From assembly GCF_019343475.1 (NCBI RefSeq), contig NZ_CP072453.1, forward strand, positions 3,906,001-3,970,000: 64,000 bases of DNA, given 5' to 3'. Within the stretch, counting starts at the first letter, position 1. Every line of letters starts with the position of its first letter. A program made the translations under genes and the position numbers. This stretch comes from Providencia sp. R33 (lineage in GTDB: Bacteria; Pseudomonadota; Gammaproteobacteria; Enterobacterales; Enterobacteriaceae). The notes under the pieces are model-generated. The model ran no database searches, had not been told where the DNA came from, and worked only from the letters and a program-made list of their open reading frames with translations. This document shows positions 24,510-33,966 of the stretch, piece after piece.

Positions 24510-26438
24510 CTTGGTATTTTTCAATAACTGATAAGTTGCACCTACATCCATGGTGGTATAGCCGCTACGGTAACGAGGTACTTTTGAACCGTTGCGCTGT
24601 GCAGCCCACACTTGTTCACCGGTATATTGTGCACGCGTATACAGATTGAGATCTTCGTTAAACTGCCAATCTAATTTCGCGTTAGCCATATGTTTTGGTG
24701 TTTTATCCAATGGGTAGCCTTTAAGTGAAATACCATTACCGAGTTTTTCATCATCACTTTTACGTTCTGAATCAGTGTAGGTGTAGTTGGCACTTAGCTT
24801 CCAGTCTTTAGCAATTGGAATACCTGTTGCGACTTCAACTCCTTTAACATTTGCCTTGCCGACATTGTCATAAGTATAGAGATTCAGGTTTGAAAGCGGG
24901 TCTGGATTGCCCGTGTTATAGCTGGTTAACTTGTTTTTAAAGTCAGTATTAAATAGGGTTAGGCTCGCATCAAAGCCAGATTCATGGTTATAAGCAATGC
25001 TGATTTCTTCACTGACGCTTTTTTCAGGTTTCAGGTCTGGATTACCATAAATAATCCCATTTCCACCTTCTGTAGAAGTGCCATAACCTTTACTGACCTC
25101 ACGCAGTGTTGGCGCACGGAATGCAGATGATACGCCACCTTTAATGGTGATTTCGTCAGTTAGATAATAAACCGCATAACCGCGAGGGTTCCAGTGGTTA
25201 CCGTAAGTTTCATGGTGATCTAATCGTAATCCACCCGTTAGAATGAGGTCATCAGTTGCAGTAAATTCGTTTTCAACGAATAAAGCAGATTGGTCGACAC
25301 TCATGCTGCTATTTTCAAATTTTCCTTTGGAAACCAATGAACTGTCTTTGAGTTTTGAGTATTGGTATTGACCACCGACGGTTAAGATGTTGTCAGGTAA
25401 GAACGCAACAACTTTACCATCTACCACTGTGTTAGTAATTTCAGGTACACGGTCTTCATAGCGGTATTCAGTCAGCTTAGTGATGGCATCTTTAATTTCT
25501 GTTTTGGTTTTTTTCTTCGTACTTTCTTGATAGACACTTAACTCTGTATTAAACGAATCCCATTCACCTTTGTAAGTCAACGCGGCGTGGTTTCGGTTAT
25601 TGTAGAGTTCGGTTTTTTTATTATATTGTTTTGATTGCCCGCGCATTTCATATTCAGCAAGGGATTTGCCCGGGGTTTCTTCTCTTTCTTGCAGTGTTCT
25701 ACCTGCTTCTAAAAGGAAGGTTTGGTTTTCAGTTGGTGTAAAACTTAACTTAGCGGTGAGGCTTTTGTTGTCTTTTTTGTAGTGGCCATCTGTAATTTTA
25801 TCTTCCTGACGATAATCACCACCACCGTATAACTGTAAGCCTAATTTATCTTTAACTAATGGGCCTGATAGATAGAAGTTACCGTCGGTGGAATTACCGC
25901 TATCACTGTTTTCTTGGATAATCGCACCTGTGGTTACGCTGCCGTGCCACTCATTGGTGGTTTTCTTAGTGATGATATTGATAACACCACCCATCGCATC
26001 GGAACCATACAGGGAAGACATTGGCCCACGGATCACTTCAATACGCTCAATGGCTTCGACAGGTGGCATAAAGCCCGCTTCAAAACCACCGCTGCCATTT
26101 GGGCGTGATTCACGGCTGTTTTGGCGACGGCCATCAACCAGTATTAAGGTGTATTCACCGGGTAAGCCACGGATATTAATATCTTGTTTATTGGCTGAAC
26201 CCACAATACTGACACCTTCTACGTCTTTAACCGCATCAGCAAGGTCGCGCACAGGTTTATTTTGTAACTGTTCGGCGGTGATCACCGTGATACTGGCAGG
26301 GGCATCGCGTAATTGTTGTGAATAACCCGATGCGGTGACGATAAGTTTGTCTGAATCTTCTGCTGCTGTTGTACTAAATGAAGTCAAAGCCGCGCAAATA
26401 CCCGCGGCGACAAGTGTGTAGTGATGTTGCGTAGTCAT
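24507..26438 (-). CDS. TonB-dependent outer-membrane receptor, CirA-like, truncated by amber stop
   Basis: A 643-residue ferric-catecholate-type receptor most like CirA (663 aa). A signal peptide (residues 1 to about 25) precedes the TonB box region DKLIVTASGY, the plug domain (DAPASITVITAEQL, NIRGLPGEYTLILVDGRR, IERIEVIRGPMSSLYGSDA, GGVINIITKK) and the barrel. ATG at 26438 has an AGGGAT site. The frame stops at a TAG while the next 38 codons in the same frame encode the missing C-terminal strands, so the barrel lacks the strand recognised by BAM and is probably not functional unless the stop is read through or is a base-call error. A Fur box lies upstream. Confidence 0.88.
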   Translation of the reverse strand: MTTQHHYTLVAAGICAALTSFSTTAAEDSDKLIVTASGYSQQLRDAPASITVITAEQLQNKPVRDLADAVKDVEGVSIVGSANKQDINIRGLPGEYTLILVDGRRQNSRESRPNGSGGFEAGFMPPVEAIERIEVIRGPMSSLYGSDAMGGVINIITKKTTNEWHGSVTTGAIIQENSDSGNSTDGNFYLSGPLVKDKLGLQLYGGGDYRQEDKITDGHYKKDNKSLTAKLSFTPTENQTFLLEAGRTLQEREETPGKSLAEYEMRGQSKQYNKKTELYNNRNHAALTYKGEWDSFNTELSVYQESTKKKTKTEIKDAITKLTEYRYEDRVPEITNTVVDGKVVAFLPDNILTVGGQYQYSKLKDSSLVSKGKFENSSMSVDQSALFVENEFTATDDLILTGGLRLDHHETYGNHWNPRGYAVYYLTDEITIKGGVSSAFRAPTLREVSKGYGTSTEGGNGIIYGNPDLKPEKSVSEEISIAYNHESGFDASLTLFNTDFKNKLTSYNTGNPDPLSNLNLYTYDNVGKANVKGVEVATGIPIAKDWKLSANYTYTDSERKSDDEKLGNGISLKGYPLDKTPKHMANAKLDWQFNEDLNLYTRAQYTGEQVWAAQRNGSKVPRYRSGYTTMDVGATYQLLKNTK

Positions 26439-26461
26439 AGTAATCCCTAGCAAATAGAAAT

Positions 26462-26480
26462 GAGAATGATAATTATATTG
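26462..26480. promoter_or_regulatory. Fur box upstream of the TonB receptor
   Basis: GAGAATGATAATTATATTG matches 14 of 19 positions of the Fur consensus and is 24 bp from the receptor start, so iron should repress the receptor and esterase. Confidence 0.75.
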
Positions 26481-26700
26481 TTTGCGAATACTATCACTAA
26501 AACATATCGGAAATAAATGATTGGTGAGCTAATTTATGGTCAATATTTGATCTCAGTTAATAATTTTCCCGTATAGCAAAAATGCACTTGATAATTTTTG
26601 CCAAGCTTAACGAAAAATTAAGGTTTAACTTTGGTTTATGGAGTTTGTGGTTAAGCGAAATTACAGTAGCGCGAGCGTCTACTCGGGAATTTTATGACTT

Positions 26701-27783
26701 ATGAAACACTTTTTTTTAGCCATTTCATTATTTTTCATTTGCTTGAATACACAGGCAGAGGAAATTCGCCTAAGCGTTACAAACCCAAAAAATGTGATGA
26801 CAGTTGATGTCGTCAGCATTCCGGGCAAATTTGTGGCAAAAAACGAAATTTCAATTGGTTCTCCACTGCAGCAGCAAATGGTCACTGCGGTGTTTGTGGA
26901 AGAAGGGGAATGGGTTGAAAAAGGGCAGTTGCTCGCCACGTTGGAATCACCCATCCAAAGTGCAGGGGTTAATCAATTAAAAGCAGAAATTGATAAAGCT
27001 GCCGCATACATTAAGCAACAAGAAGCGCTCAGCGCCCAATCTCAACAAGAGTTGCAACGCTTATCACCGTTGGCAAAAACAGGGGTGATTTCGGCGAATG
27101 AATTTGGTAAAGCCAAATCAGAAGCGGCCGCACAGAGTGCATTGTTAACGGCAAGCCGTGCGGAACTGCGCCAACTCAAAGCCCAGTTAATGCGTGAACA
27201 AAGCCAAGAAGACAAATCGAAAATTATTGCGCCTGTTTCGGGGGTGATCAGTGAGCGTCATGCGATGAATGGCACGCTGTCAGATAACAGCTTGTTATTT
27301 AAGCTGATTGAAAATAATGAATTGGAATTTGAAGCGCAGGCACACCCTTCAGAGCTTTCTCGCATTGTAGGCAGTAATCCCGTCGTGATTAACCTTGATG
27401 AAAATCAATCAACATCGGGTAAATTACGCTATTTGTCGCCAAAAATAGATGCATTAACCCAACTTGGGAAAATCCGTGTGGCGCTGACTGAGCCAACCAA
27501 ACACGTGCGTCTAGGTGAAACAGGCACCATGGTGTACAGCAATTCACCGCGCGAACAGCTATCGCTACCTTATAGCGCTATTCGTACAGAGCCTAATGGC
27601 GAACGTTTTATTTTTACCGTGGCAGACGGCAAAGTGGCGAAACAAAAAATACAAATTGGCAAAGTTCAGCAAGGGCGAGTGGAAGTGTTAACACCATTAG
27701 CGCCAAGTTTAGAGGTCGTGGCTTATGCACAAGCTTTTTTATCGGATGATGACACTGTTGTGCCTGTAAAGGATAGCCAATGA
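26701..27783 (+). CDS. RND efflux periplasmic adaptor (membrane fusion protein)
   Basis: A 360-residue HlyD/AcrA-family adaptor. The N-terminal signal sequence (MKHFFLAISLFFICLNTQA) is followed by the biotinyl-lipoyl-like half (VEEGEWVEKGQLLATLESP), a coiled-coil hairpin (about residues 95-170), the second lipoyl half (IIAPVSGVISERHAMNG) and beta-barrel domains. The ribosome site before ATG 26701 is weak. Its end overlaps the start of the RND pump gene by 4 bp (ATGA), so the pair is co-translated. No outer-membrane channel gene is present; TolC is the expected partner. Confidence 0.88.
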   Translation: MKHFFLAISLFFICLNTQAEEIRLSVTNPKNVMTVDVVSIPGKFVAKNEISIGSPLQQQMVTAVFVEEGEWVEKGQLLATLESPIQSAGVNQLKAEIDKAAAYIKQQEALSAQSQQELQRLSPLAKTGVISANEFGKAKSEAAAQSALLTASRAELRQLKAQLMREQSQEDKSKIIAPVSGVISERHAMNGTLSDNSLLFKLIENNELEFEAQAHPSELSRIVGSNPVVINLDENQSTSGKLRYLSPKIDALTQLGKIRVALTEPTKHVRLGETGTMVYSNSPREQLSLPYSAIRTEPNGERFIFTVADGKVAKQKIQIGKVQQGRVEVLTPLAPSLEVVAYAQAFLSDDDTVVPVKDSQ

Positions 27784-30700
27784 AATTACAGTTATCTTCT
27801 TGGGCCATCACGCGGCCGATCCCCACAATAGTGATGTTTTTAGCATTAACGATCGCGGGGTTATTTTCATTTAATCAATTACCCGTGACTGCCAACCCAG
27901 TAGTGACGTTCCCGATAGTCACAGTGACAGTGACCCAAGATGGTTCATCGCCAACAGAGCTGGAAAATGCAGTCACCAAGCGGGTGGAGCGCGCGGTGTC
28001 TGGCATACCGGGTATTCGCCATATTACCTCTTCGATTAGCGAAGGCGCATCGAGCACCACCATTGAATTTGACCTCAGTGTCGATGCCCATGTTGCCACC
28101 AATGATGTGCGTGAAAAAATGGGGCAAATTCGTGGAGAGCTACCTCAAACAATAGATGAACCGCTGATTAACCGCATCGATGTCGAGGGTGGAGCGATTC
28201 TACGCTACGCCGTTTCGTCTGAAACCGAATCTCTCGCGGATTTGTCTTGGTTTGTGGATGACACGGTCAGTAAGCAATTGATCACGGTACCAGGGGTGCA
28301 AAAAGTCAGTCGCTTAGGGGATACCGAACGCGTGATCCGCATTGAACCCGATGCGAACAAACTCGCGGCGATGCAAATCTCCATAGCCAGTATTAATGAA
28401 TTACTGAAAAACAATCACCAGAACTCGGCTGGTGGTAACTCAAAATATAATTCGTTGCAGCATACCATCCGTGTATTAGGTGAAAAATCGACCGCGGATG
28501 AGATTAAAAATATCATGTTACCCGTTGATAACCAGCAATCGGTACGATTGGGTGAAATTGCCAATATTTATGATGGCCATAAGAATGTGAAATCTATTTC
28601 GCAGTTCAATGGTCAGGATGTGGTCGGTTTTGCGGTTTATCGCGCTAAAGGCTCCAGTGACACCAAAGTAGGGCAAGGCGTCACTGAAGCGGTCGAAAAA
28701 TTGCAAAAAGCGAATCCAGATATTGATATTCGCCTGATTTCTTCAACGGTTAAATATACAGAATCGAGCTTCTTTTTAACGATTCAAACCTTATTAGAAG
28801 GGGCATTTCTCACCGTCATTATCGTTTTTTTCTTTTTGAAAAGCTGGCGTGCAACGTTGGTGGCGGCAGTGGCATTACCGTTATCGATTTTGCCGACCTT
28901 TTTTATATTGGCGCTGTTTGATTACAGCTTGAACAGTATTACGTTGCTGGCTTTGACATTGGTTATTGGGATATTGGTAGATGATGCCATTGTTGAAATT
29001 GAAAATATCCAAAAGTATATCGAGCGTGGCGAGCGCCCCTATTTAGCGGCATTAAAAGCGTCTGATGCTATCGGTTTTGCGATTGTCGCAATCACATTAA
29101 CCATTGTGGCGGTGTTCTTGCCCGTCAGTTTTATTGGGGGCTTTGTTGGGCAGTATTTCGTGCCATTTGGTGTGACAGTGTCAGCAGCAGTGCTCTCTTC
29201 ATTGCTAGTCGCTCGCTTGGTGACGCCTTTAATGGCCGCTTATGTGTTGTTACCACAAAAGGGGGCGCACGATGGTGCGAAAATCCCGAACTGGATAGCG
29301 CGTTACACGCGGTTTTTATTACTCACATTAAAGCACCGAAAATTAGCGTCTGCATTGGCAGGGAGCTTTTTAATCGGCTCTGTGGCGGTGACCAGCTTGT
29401 TACCCGTCGGTTTTATGCCTGATGGTGATATCAGTATCAGCCAAATCAATATTGAGCTGCCACCGGGTACGCCGGTTGAGCAAACGCAGCAAAAAATGAA
29501 TGAAATAACAAAACAGTTAAAAGATAGGCCTGAAATTCTTTCGACGTATACGGTTGCTGGGATCGCGGACGATTCCGAGGGGGTTGCTCAACATAAAGGT
29601 GAAATGATCCTCACCCTCGTAGAACCAAGTGAACGTGAATTATCACAAAAGCAATTTGAGCTTGAAATATCAAAGTGGTTAAGTGAAAAAACAGATGCCC
29701 GTTATACCTTTAGCAACAGTAATGGTGGCAAAGAGTTCTCCTTAATGTTTACAGGGACGAACCCTCAAGAGCTTGAAGCATCAATGCAAAAGCTGCGTGA
29801 TGCGATGGCGAAAGTGGAAGGGTTAAAAAACGTTCAAGTGCGAAAACCGCTATTACGTAAAGAACTGATTATTAAACCCAATCTAGTGGATATTGGCCGA
29901 GCAGGCGTCAATGTTGAGGAAATCGCTAATACGTTACGTATTGCGACTATGGGGGAGGCCAACTCACGCAGTGCCAAGTTTAATTTACCCGACAGACAAC
30001 TGGCTGTGCAGGTGATTTTACCTGAGCATCAACAAAACAATATTGATGTGCTGAATAATCTATATGTGAATAGTACAGGGGAGCAAGCTGTACCGCTGAA
30101 ATCGGTCGCTAAAATCGATTCCAGTGATGGGCCTTCACTGATTGAGCGAATTAACCGACAACGGCAGATGTCGATAGAAGCAAACTTGGAAGGGTTGACG
30201 CTCGGTGAGGCGCTGGAAATAGTGGCACAACTGCCTGAATATCAGCAATTACCCCACAGCGTTTCACAAGTGGAATATGGCGATATGGAATATATGATTG
30301 ACATGTTCGAGCGCTTTGGCACCACAATGGTATTCAGTATTTTGTTGGTCTTTGCCATCTTAATCGTGTTGTTTAAAGACTTTATGCAGCCAATTACCAT
30401 ACTGGTGGCGTTACCGTTTTCCATTGGTGGTGCCATTATCGCGCTTGTTTTATATGGCGCAATGATCGATTTACCCGTGATTATCGGTATTTTGATGCTA
30501 ATGGGGATTGTGACCAAAAACTCGATTTTGTTGGTGGAATTTATTCTTGAAAAACAACGTTCAGGAATGCCAAGGGAAGCGGCAATTATTGAGGCGGGTC
30601 AGGAGCGTATTCGCCCAATTATCATGACGACATTTGCCATGATTGCTGGGATGATCCCCCTTGTCTTAACCAGTGGTGCAGATGCTGGATTTAGAGCGCC

Positions 30701-30866
30701 AATGGCTATCGCGGTCATTGGCGGCTTATTGAGCTCGACAATTTTGAGTTTGCTATTTGTACCAGTAATTTACAGTTTGATGGATGATTTAAAGCATAAA
30801 TTATTACCGCAACTGGCAAAACTCACCTCAGTGACGCAAGAAGACCGCAATATTAAACAGTGGTAA
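27780..30866 (+). CDS. RND-family multidrug efflux pump, HAE1 type
   Basis: A 1028-residue resistance-nodulation-division transporter, the usual size for AcrB/MexB relatives. It has helix 1 at residues about 12-30, the large periplasmic loop, then helices 2-6 with the proton-relay motif LVIGILVDDAIVEIENI (paired Asp equivalent to AcrB D407/D408), a second periplasmic loop and a final helical block with GIVTKNSILLVEF. It is a trimeric inner-membrane drug:proton antiporter by family. The nearest relatives are the shorter VexF/MexK-like group rather than AcrB; this is an impression only. It is followed by a terminator. Confidence 0.92.
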   Translation: MKLQLSSWAITRPIPTIVMFLALTIAGLFSFNQLPVTANPVVTFPIVTVTVTQDGSSPTELENAVTKRVERAVSGIPGIRHITSSISEGASSTTIEFDLSVDAHVATNDVREKMGQIRGELPQTIDEPLINRIDVEGGAILRYAVSSETESLADLSWFVDDTVSKQLITVPGVQKVSRLGDTERVIRIEPDANKLAAMQISIASINELLKNNHQNSAGGNSKYNSLQHTIRVLGEKSTADEIKNIMLPVDNQQSVRLGEIANIYDGHKNVKSISQFNGQDVVGFAVYRAKGSSDTKVGQGVTEAVEKLQKANPDIDIRLISSTVKYTESSFFLTIQTLLEGAFLTVIIVFFFLKSWRATLVAAVALPLSILPTFFILALFDYSLNSITLLALTLVIGILVDDAIVEIENIQKYIERGERPYLAALKASDAIGFAIVAITLTIVAVFLPVSFIGGFVGQYFVPFGVTVSAAVLSSLLVARLVTPLMAAYVLLPQKGAHDGAKIPNWIARYTRFLLLTLKHRKLASALAGSFLIGSVAVTSLLPVGFMPDGDISISQINIELPPGTPVEQTQQKMNEITKQLKDRPEILSTYTVAGIADDSEGVAQHKGEMILTLVEPSERELSQKQFELEISKWLSEKTDARYTFSNSNGGKEFSLMFTGTNPQELEASMQKLRDAMAKVEGLKNVQVRKPLLRKELIIKPNLVDIGRAGVNVEEIANTLRIATMGEANSRSAKFNLPDRQLAVQVILPEHQQNNIDVLNNLYVNSTGEQAVPLKSVAKIDSSDGPSLIERINRQRQMSIEANLEGLTLGEALEIVAQLPEYQQLPHSVSQVEYGDMEYMIDMFERFGTTMVFSILLVFAILIVLFKDFMQPITILVALPFSIGGAIIALVLYGAMIDLPVIIGILMLMGIVTKNSILLVEFILEKQRSGMPREAAIIEAGQERIRPIIMTTFAMIAGMIPLVLTSGADAGFRAPMAIAVIGGLLSSTILSLLFVPVIYSLMDDLKHKLLPQLAKLTSVTQEDRNIKQW

Positions 30867-30870
30867 ATAC

Positions 30871-30894
30871 AAACCGGCCAATGTGCCGGTTTTT
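30871..30894 (+). terminator. Terminator after the RND pump
   Basis: AAACCGGC (30871-30878), a 6-nt loop and GCCGGTTT (30885-30892) followed by Ts. Confidence 0.88.
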
Positions 30895-31212
30895 GCTTCA
30901 TTTAAATAATAATAATCAATCAAAAAAAGAATGGTTATTGTCGAATTAACGTATTCAGTATATTTAATTGATATTAAATTTATTAAAGTTGAATAAAAGC
31001 TATCTAATTATGAATGGTTTTGTTTAAATAAATCATAAAATGAATATATCTTTCCTGATGGTTAAATGTTTTATTTATTTTAAAATTATCAATTGGTTAT
31101 TTATTTTTCGGGGTGATTGTTTTATTTGTAAAATATTAGCTCTTGCTTTATTACATTTACTTCCTGAATATAGGGGGAGGATTAATAGTGATTTTAGGCC
31201 TTGAGAGTTATT
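30895..31212. other. AT-rich spacer before emrA
   Basis: This 318-bp spacer has no gene, repeat or hairpin that I can support. It probably holds the emrAB promoter; no EmrR/MarR gene or obvious palindromic operator is seen. Confidence 0.4.
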
Positions 31213-32385
31213 ATGAGTCAATCAGCCCATTCAGAAACAAATAATCAAAAAACGAAAAGTGAAAAACGTAGAACAGTATGGATGTCTATCGCCACAATAA
31301 TCATCATTTTATTATTTGTGGCTTATGGTGTTTATTGGTTTTTAGTCTTACGTTTTCAAGAGTATACCGACGATGCTTATGTCTCGGGTTTGCAAATTCC
31401 GATTATTGCGCAAACAACGGGTAACGTGACCCAAGTTAATTTTGAAAATACTGACTTGGTGAAAGCAGGTGATGTGCTGGTGGTGTTGGATAAAACTAAC
31501 GCTCAGTTGGCATTCGAGCAAGCTAAGCATGATTTAGCCACCACGGTGCGTAAAACAAAAGAGTTATACATCAACGGTGATGAGTATCAGGCGCAAATAC
31601 AGAAAAACCGCGTTTCACTTGCGCAAGCACAAAAAGATTACCAACGCCGTGCGGCACTTGGGCGCAGCGGAACCATTTCGAAAGAAGACCTACAACATTC
31701 CCAAGAAGCTGTGCAATTAGCACAAGCTGCGTTGGATATCTCCATTCAGCAATATAATGCGAACCGCGCTTTGTTACGCAACACGGCACTAAGAAAACAG
31801 CCAGCCATCCAACAAGCTGCTGATAGTGTGCGCAGTGCATGGATTAATTTGCAACGCACTGAAATTAAAAGCCCAATGACAGGTTACGTTTCAAGGCGTA
31901 ATGTGCAAGTCGGTTCCCAAGTGAGCCCTCAAAGCTCTTTAATGGCGATTGTGCCTGTTCAACCTGTTTGGGTGGATGCAAACTTCAAAGAAACTCAGCT
32001 TGAAAAAGTGCGCATTGGCCAGCCAGTCACCATCAACAGTGATTTTTATGGTGATGACATTGTGTATAACGGTACGGTGGTTGGCTTAGATATGGGAACG
32101 GGAAGCGCATTTTCATTATTGCCTGCGCAAAATGCGACTGGGAACTGGATCAAAGTCGTTCAACGGTTGCCTGTGCGAGTTGAGCTTGACCCTGAACAAG
32201 TGGCAAAACACCCATTACGCATTGGTTTATCGATGAACGTTACCATTGATATTAAAGACCAAAATGGCCCCGTGTTAGCTGAAGTTCAGCGTACAACACC
32301 TGCATTTGAAAGCGATGTGTTAGTGCTGAAATTGGCGGATGTCGACCACATTATCGACAACATTATCAGTGATAATGCGGATTAG
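31213..32385 (+). CDS. emrA: Multidrug efflux membrane fusion protein EmrA
   Basis: A 390-residue EmrA-type adaptor, same length as in E. coli. A cytoplasmic N-terminus and one membrane segment (IATIIIILLFVAYGVYWFLV) are followed by YTDDAYVSG, typical of the EmrA/HlyD group, a lipoyl half, long coiled coil (residues about 105-215) and TEIKSPMTGYVSRRNVQVGS. ATG at 31213 is 5 nt after GAGAG; an earlier TTG is unlikely. It links the EmrB pump to TolC. The emrB start follows after 16 bp. Confidence 0.9.
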   Translation: MSQSAHSETNNQKTKSEKRRTVWMSIATIIIILLFVAYGVYWFLVLRFQEYTDDAYVSGLQIPIIAQTTGNVTQVNFENTDLVKAGDVLVVLDKTNAQLAFEQAKHDLATTVRKTKELYINGDEYQAQIQKNRVSLAQAQKDYQRRAALGRSGTISKEDLQHSQEAVQLAQAALDISIQQYNANRALLRNTALRKQPAIQQAADSVRSAWINLQRTEIKSPMTGYVSRRNVQVGSQVSPQSSLMAIVPVQPVWVDANFKETQLEKVRIGQPVTINSDFYGDDIVYNGTVVGLDMGTGSAFSLLPAQNATGNWIKVVQRLPVRVELDPEQVAKHPLRIGLSMNVTIDIKDQNGPVLAEVQRTTPAFESDVLVLKLADVDHIIDNIISDNAD

Positions 32386-32401
32386 CTCGTAAGGAGTGGC
32401 T

Positions 32402-33925
32402 GTGGCAGATATCCAACCCCTAAAAGGCGCGAAGCTAGTTTGGGCAACCATCGCATTGTCCTTGGCGACCTTTATGCAAGTACTCGACTCCACCATTGCA
32501 AACGTCGCTATCCCGACAATTGCGGGTAACCTTGGTGTTTCCGTTTCGCAAGGGACATGGGTGATCACCTCGTTTGGGGTATCGAACGCCATTTCAATTG
32601 CCATTTCGGGGTATCTTGCTAAGCGCTTTGGTGAGATTCGCGTTTTCTTATGGGCAACGGCGCTTTTTACTTTGTTTTCATTGCTTTGTGGCTTCTCTGA
32701 TAGCCTTGGAATGTTGATTTTATATCGCGTTTTACAAGGTGCTGTTGCAGGGCCTGTTATCCCGTTATCCCAAAGTTTGATTATGCGGTGTTACCCACCG
32801 AAAATGCAGAATATGGCGCTGGCCTTTTGGTCGATGACCATTATTTTAGCGCCCGTATTCGGTCCAATTTTTGGTGGTTATATTAGTGATAACTTCCATT
32901 GGGGCTGGATATTCTTTATGAACGTGCCTCTTGGTATTTTCGTGATTATTGTGGGCTCTATTATCCTTAAAGGAATGGAATCGACGGTGGTTAAAGTGCC
33001 GTTCAATGTGATTGGCTTGGCGTTATTATCCGTCGGTGTTGGCTGTTTACAAGTGCTGTTGGATAAAGGGAAAGAGCTGGGTTGGCTAGCGTCAAATGAG
33101 ATTGTGATTTTAGCGGTCGTTTCGGCTATCGCGTTGGTATTCTTAGTGATTTGGGAACTGACCGATAAAAACCCGATTGTCGAGCTGTCTTTATTTAAAT
33201 CCCGCAATTTCACCATAGGTACCATTTCGGTTAGTTTGGCCTATATGGCGTATTTTGGGGCGATTGTATTGTTGCCCCAATTGCTACAAGAGGTGTATGG
33301 CTATACCGCAACGTGGGCGGGGCTTGCACTTGCACCAATTGGCCTGTTGCCTGTTTTATTTTCAGCCCCAGTGGCAAAATTATCCGACTTTTTAGATATT
33401 CGCTGGATAGTGACCTTTAGTTTTGTTTTTTATGCCATTTGCTTTTTTTGGCGGGCGTATACCTTTGAGCCGAGCATGGGGTTCTCCGCGGTAGTTTGGC
33501 CTCAATTAGTGCAGGGCATGGCCGTGGCGTGTTTCTTCATGCCATTGACGACATTGACGCTTTCGGGGCTTCCCCCTGAAAAATTGGCGTCGGCTTCCAG
33601 TTTGGCAAACTTTTTCCGTACATTAGCTGGGTCAATTGGCACGTCAATTACAACCACGATGTGGAGTGACCGCGAATCTGTGCATCACAGCCAACTTACT
33701 GAGTTTATTACGGATTATAACCCAGAGTCTTTGGATATGTACCAAGGCATGGCTGCTCATGGGCTAAGTACGGAGCAGACCTCGGGGTTTATTGCGCAGC
33801 AAATTACTAGCCAAGGGTTAATTATCGCAGCGAATGAAATTTTCTGGCTATGTGGCTGGGTGTTTATTGTTCTAATCATCACCGTTTGGTTCGCTAAGCC
33901 GCCATTTGGTAATAATGCGAAGTAA
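32402..33925 (+). CDS. emrB: Multidrug efflux transporter EmrB (DHA2 family)
   Basis: A 507-residue, 14-helix major facilitator of the DHA2 drug:H+ antiporter family. Diagnostic motifs are LDSTIANVAIPTIAGNLG in helix 1, SGYLAKRFGEIRVF between helices 2 and 3, and LYRVLQGAVAGPVIPLSQSL. GTG at 32402 is preferred because AAGGAG ends 5 nt before it; an upstream GTG overlaps that site. With EmrA and TolC it exports hydrophobic uncouplers and antibiotics across both membranes. It is convergent with paaY. Confidence 0.92.
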   Translation: MADIQPLKGAKLVWATIALSLATFMQVLDSTIANVAIPTIAGNLGVSVSQGTWVITSFGVSNAISIAISGYLAKRFGEIRVFLWATALFTLFSLLCGFSDSLGMLILYRVLQGAVAGPVIPLSQSLIMRCYPPKMQNMALAFWSMTIILAPVFGPIFGGYISDNFHWGWIFFMNVPLGIFVIIVGSIILKGMESTVVKVPFNVIGLALLSVGVGCLQVLLDKGKELGWLASNEIVILAVVSAIALVFLVIWELTDKNPIVELSLFKSRNFTIGTISVSLAYMAYFGAIVLLPQLLQEVYGYTATWAGLALAPIGLLPVLFSAPVAKLSDFLDIRWIVTFSFVFYAICFFWRAYTFEPSMGFSAVVWPQLVQGMAVACFFMPLTTLTLSGLPPEKLASASSLANFFRTLAGSIGTSITTTMWSDRESVHHSQLTEFITDYNPESLDMYQGMAAHGLSTEQTSGFIAQQITSQGLIIAANEIFWLCGWVFIVLIITVWFAKPPFGNNAK

Positions 33926-33934
33926 TTCTGAGGG

Positions 33935-33962
33935 TTAGGGCACCGTTTTATGGGTGCCCTAA
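33935..33962. repeat. Inverted repeat between emrB and paaY
   Basis: TTAGGGCACC pairs perfectly with GGTGCCCTAA across an 8-nt loop. No T run follows on either strand, but the position between convergent genes suggests transcription stops here. Confidence 0.6.
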
Positions 33963-33966
33963 TGAG

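Noticed and set aside
24136..24527. Plus-strand open frames across the tandem ERIC region
   Set aside because: They arise from ERIC sequence and the opposite strand of the receptor gene; duplicate copies encode duplicate nonsense.
33935..33962. Intrinsic terminator after emrB
   Set aside because: The stem is perfect but no T run follows on either strand, so it is listed as an inverted repeat only.
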